Source: Lacisediminihabitans profunda
GTDB lineage: Bacteria; Actinomycetota; Actinomycetes; Actinomycetales; Microbacteriaceae
Assembly: GCF_008040105.1 (NCBI RefSeq)
Contig: NZ_VRMG01000002.1
Coordinates: 61,685 to 125,684, forward strand
Reading direction: 5' to 3'
Length of the DNA stretch: 64,000 nt
Shown here: positions 63,870 to 64,000 of the stretch, one piece after another
Layout of the letters: every line of letters begins with the position of its first letter
Numbering within the stretch: position 1 is the stretch's first letter
The notes under the pieces: model-generated
Database searches by the model: none
What the model was told of the DNA's origin: nothing
The model's input: only the letters and a program-made list of their open reading frames with translations
Program-made: the position numbers and the translations under genes

Positions 63870-64000
63870 GCACCCTGGTCTCACCTGCCCTCCGCCCTCA
63901 CCTGCCCTCACTCACCCACTCACCCACTCACCCGCCCTCCCTCACTCACCCACTCACCCGCCCTCCCTCACTCACCCTCCGCCCTCACCCGCCCTCACCC
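63870..64000. repeat. Low-complexity CTCACCC/CCCTC tandem tract
   Basis: From about 63870 to the window end the sequence is an irregular repetition of CTCACCCACTCACCC and CCCTCCCTCACTC. It lies upstream of the XPB gene. I see no gene or promoter in it. It may continue beyond the window. Confidence 0.8.

Overview
This 64-kb window is GC-rich chromosomal DNA from an actinobacterium, most likely a Microbacteriaceae-type organism. Four gene blocks keep an order familiar from mycobacteria: ppk-mutT1, glnR-mshD, gpmA next to senX3-regX3, and carD-ispDF-cysS-rlmB. Mycothiol synthase, GlnR, CarD, a WXG100 protein, SenX3/RegX3 and a solo GroEL also point to Actinobacteria. A secreted DUF3494 ice-binding protein and a cold-shock protein fit a cold-exposed lifestyle. 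I see no prophage, insertion sequence, integrase or CRISPR array. Layout: 0-1.5 kb holds sigK-rskA. 1.8-19 kb is dominated by phosphate and nitrogen physiology: pstSCAB behind a Pho box, mutT1 and ppk, mshD and glnR, a nitrobindin-like/YgfZ/FUSC cluster, gpmA, phoU with its own three-unit Pho box, and senX3-regX3. 19-24 kb is the conserved carD-ispDF-cysS-rlmB block. 24-36 kb holds a PLP enzyme with a divergent Lrp regulator, a DUF4032 protein, a UgpC/MsiK-type ATPase, a DsbA-like protein, a LacI regulator with a ThuB/ThuA-like pair, a phosphopantetheinyl transferase, a PAP2 phosphatase and a MinD-like ATPase. 36-46 kb is more accessory: a BLUF photoreceptor, several small autoregulated regulators (ArsR, ribbon-helix-helix, TetR) with clear palindromic operators, a DrrAB-like ABC exporter and the ice-binding protein. 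46-64 kb holds an L,D-transpeptidase, tRNA-Thr, a transporter, MsrB, cspA, a lipoprotein, groEL behind two CIRCE elements, a WXG100 protein, a PhoP/PhoR-like two-component system, a SufR-like regulator with a four-gene redox/pteridine operon, and the XPB helicase. The most unusual feature is a set of intergenic inverted-repeat elements in five sequence families (11 copies), 82-161 bp long, each bounded by 14-24-bp terminal inverted repeats. Two families with unrelated interiors share the same ends (core TTCTCCGGAG). Four families sit in convergent gene junctions, and these are the only long convergent gaps in the window. They form tandem arrays (about 160, 184 and 230-260 bp periods), are often flanked by simple tandem repeats, and encode nothing. 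They look like MITE/REP/BIME-type elements, possibly marking the ends of convergent genes. A second window-wide pattern is a -10-like hexamer placed 6-7 nt before the ATG or GTG of many genes, suggesting frequent leaderless transcription.
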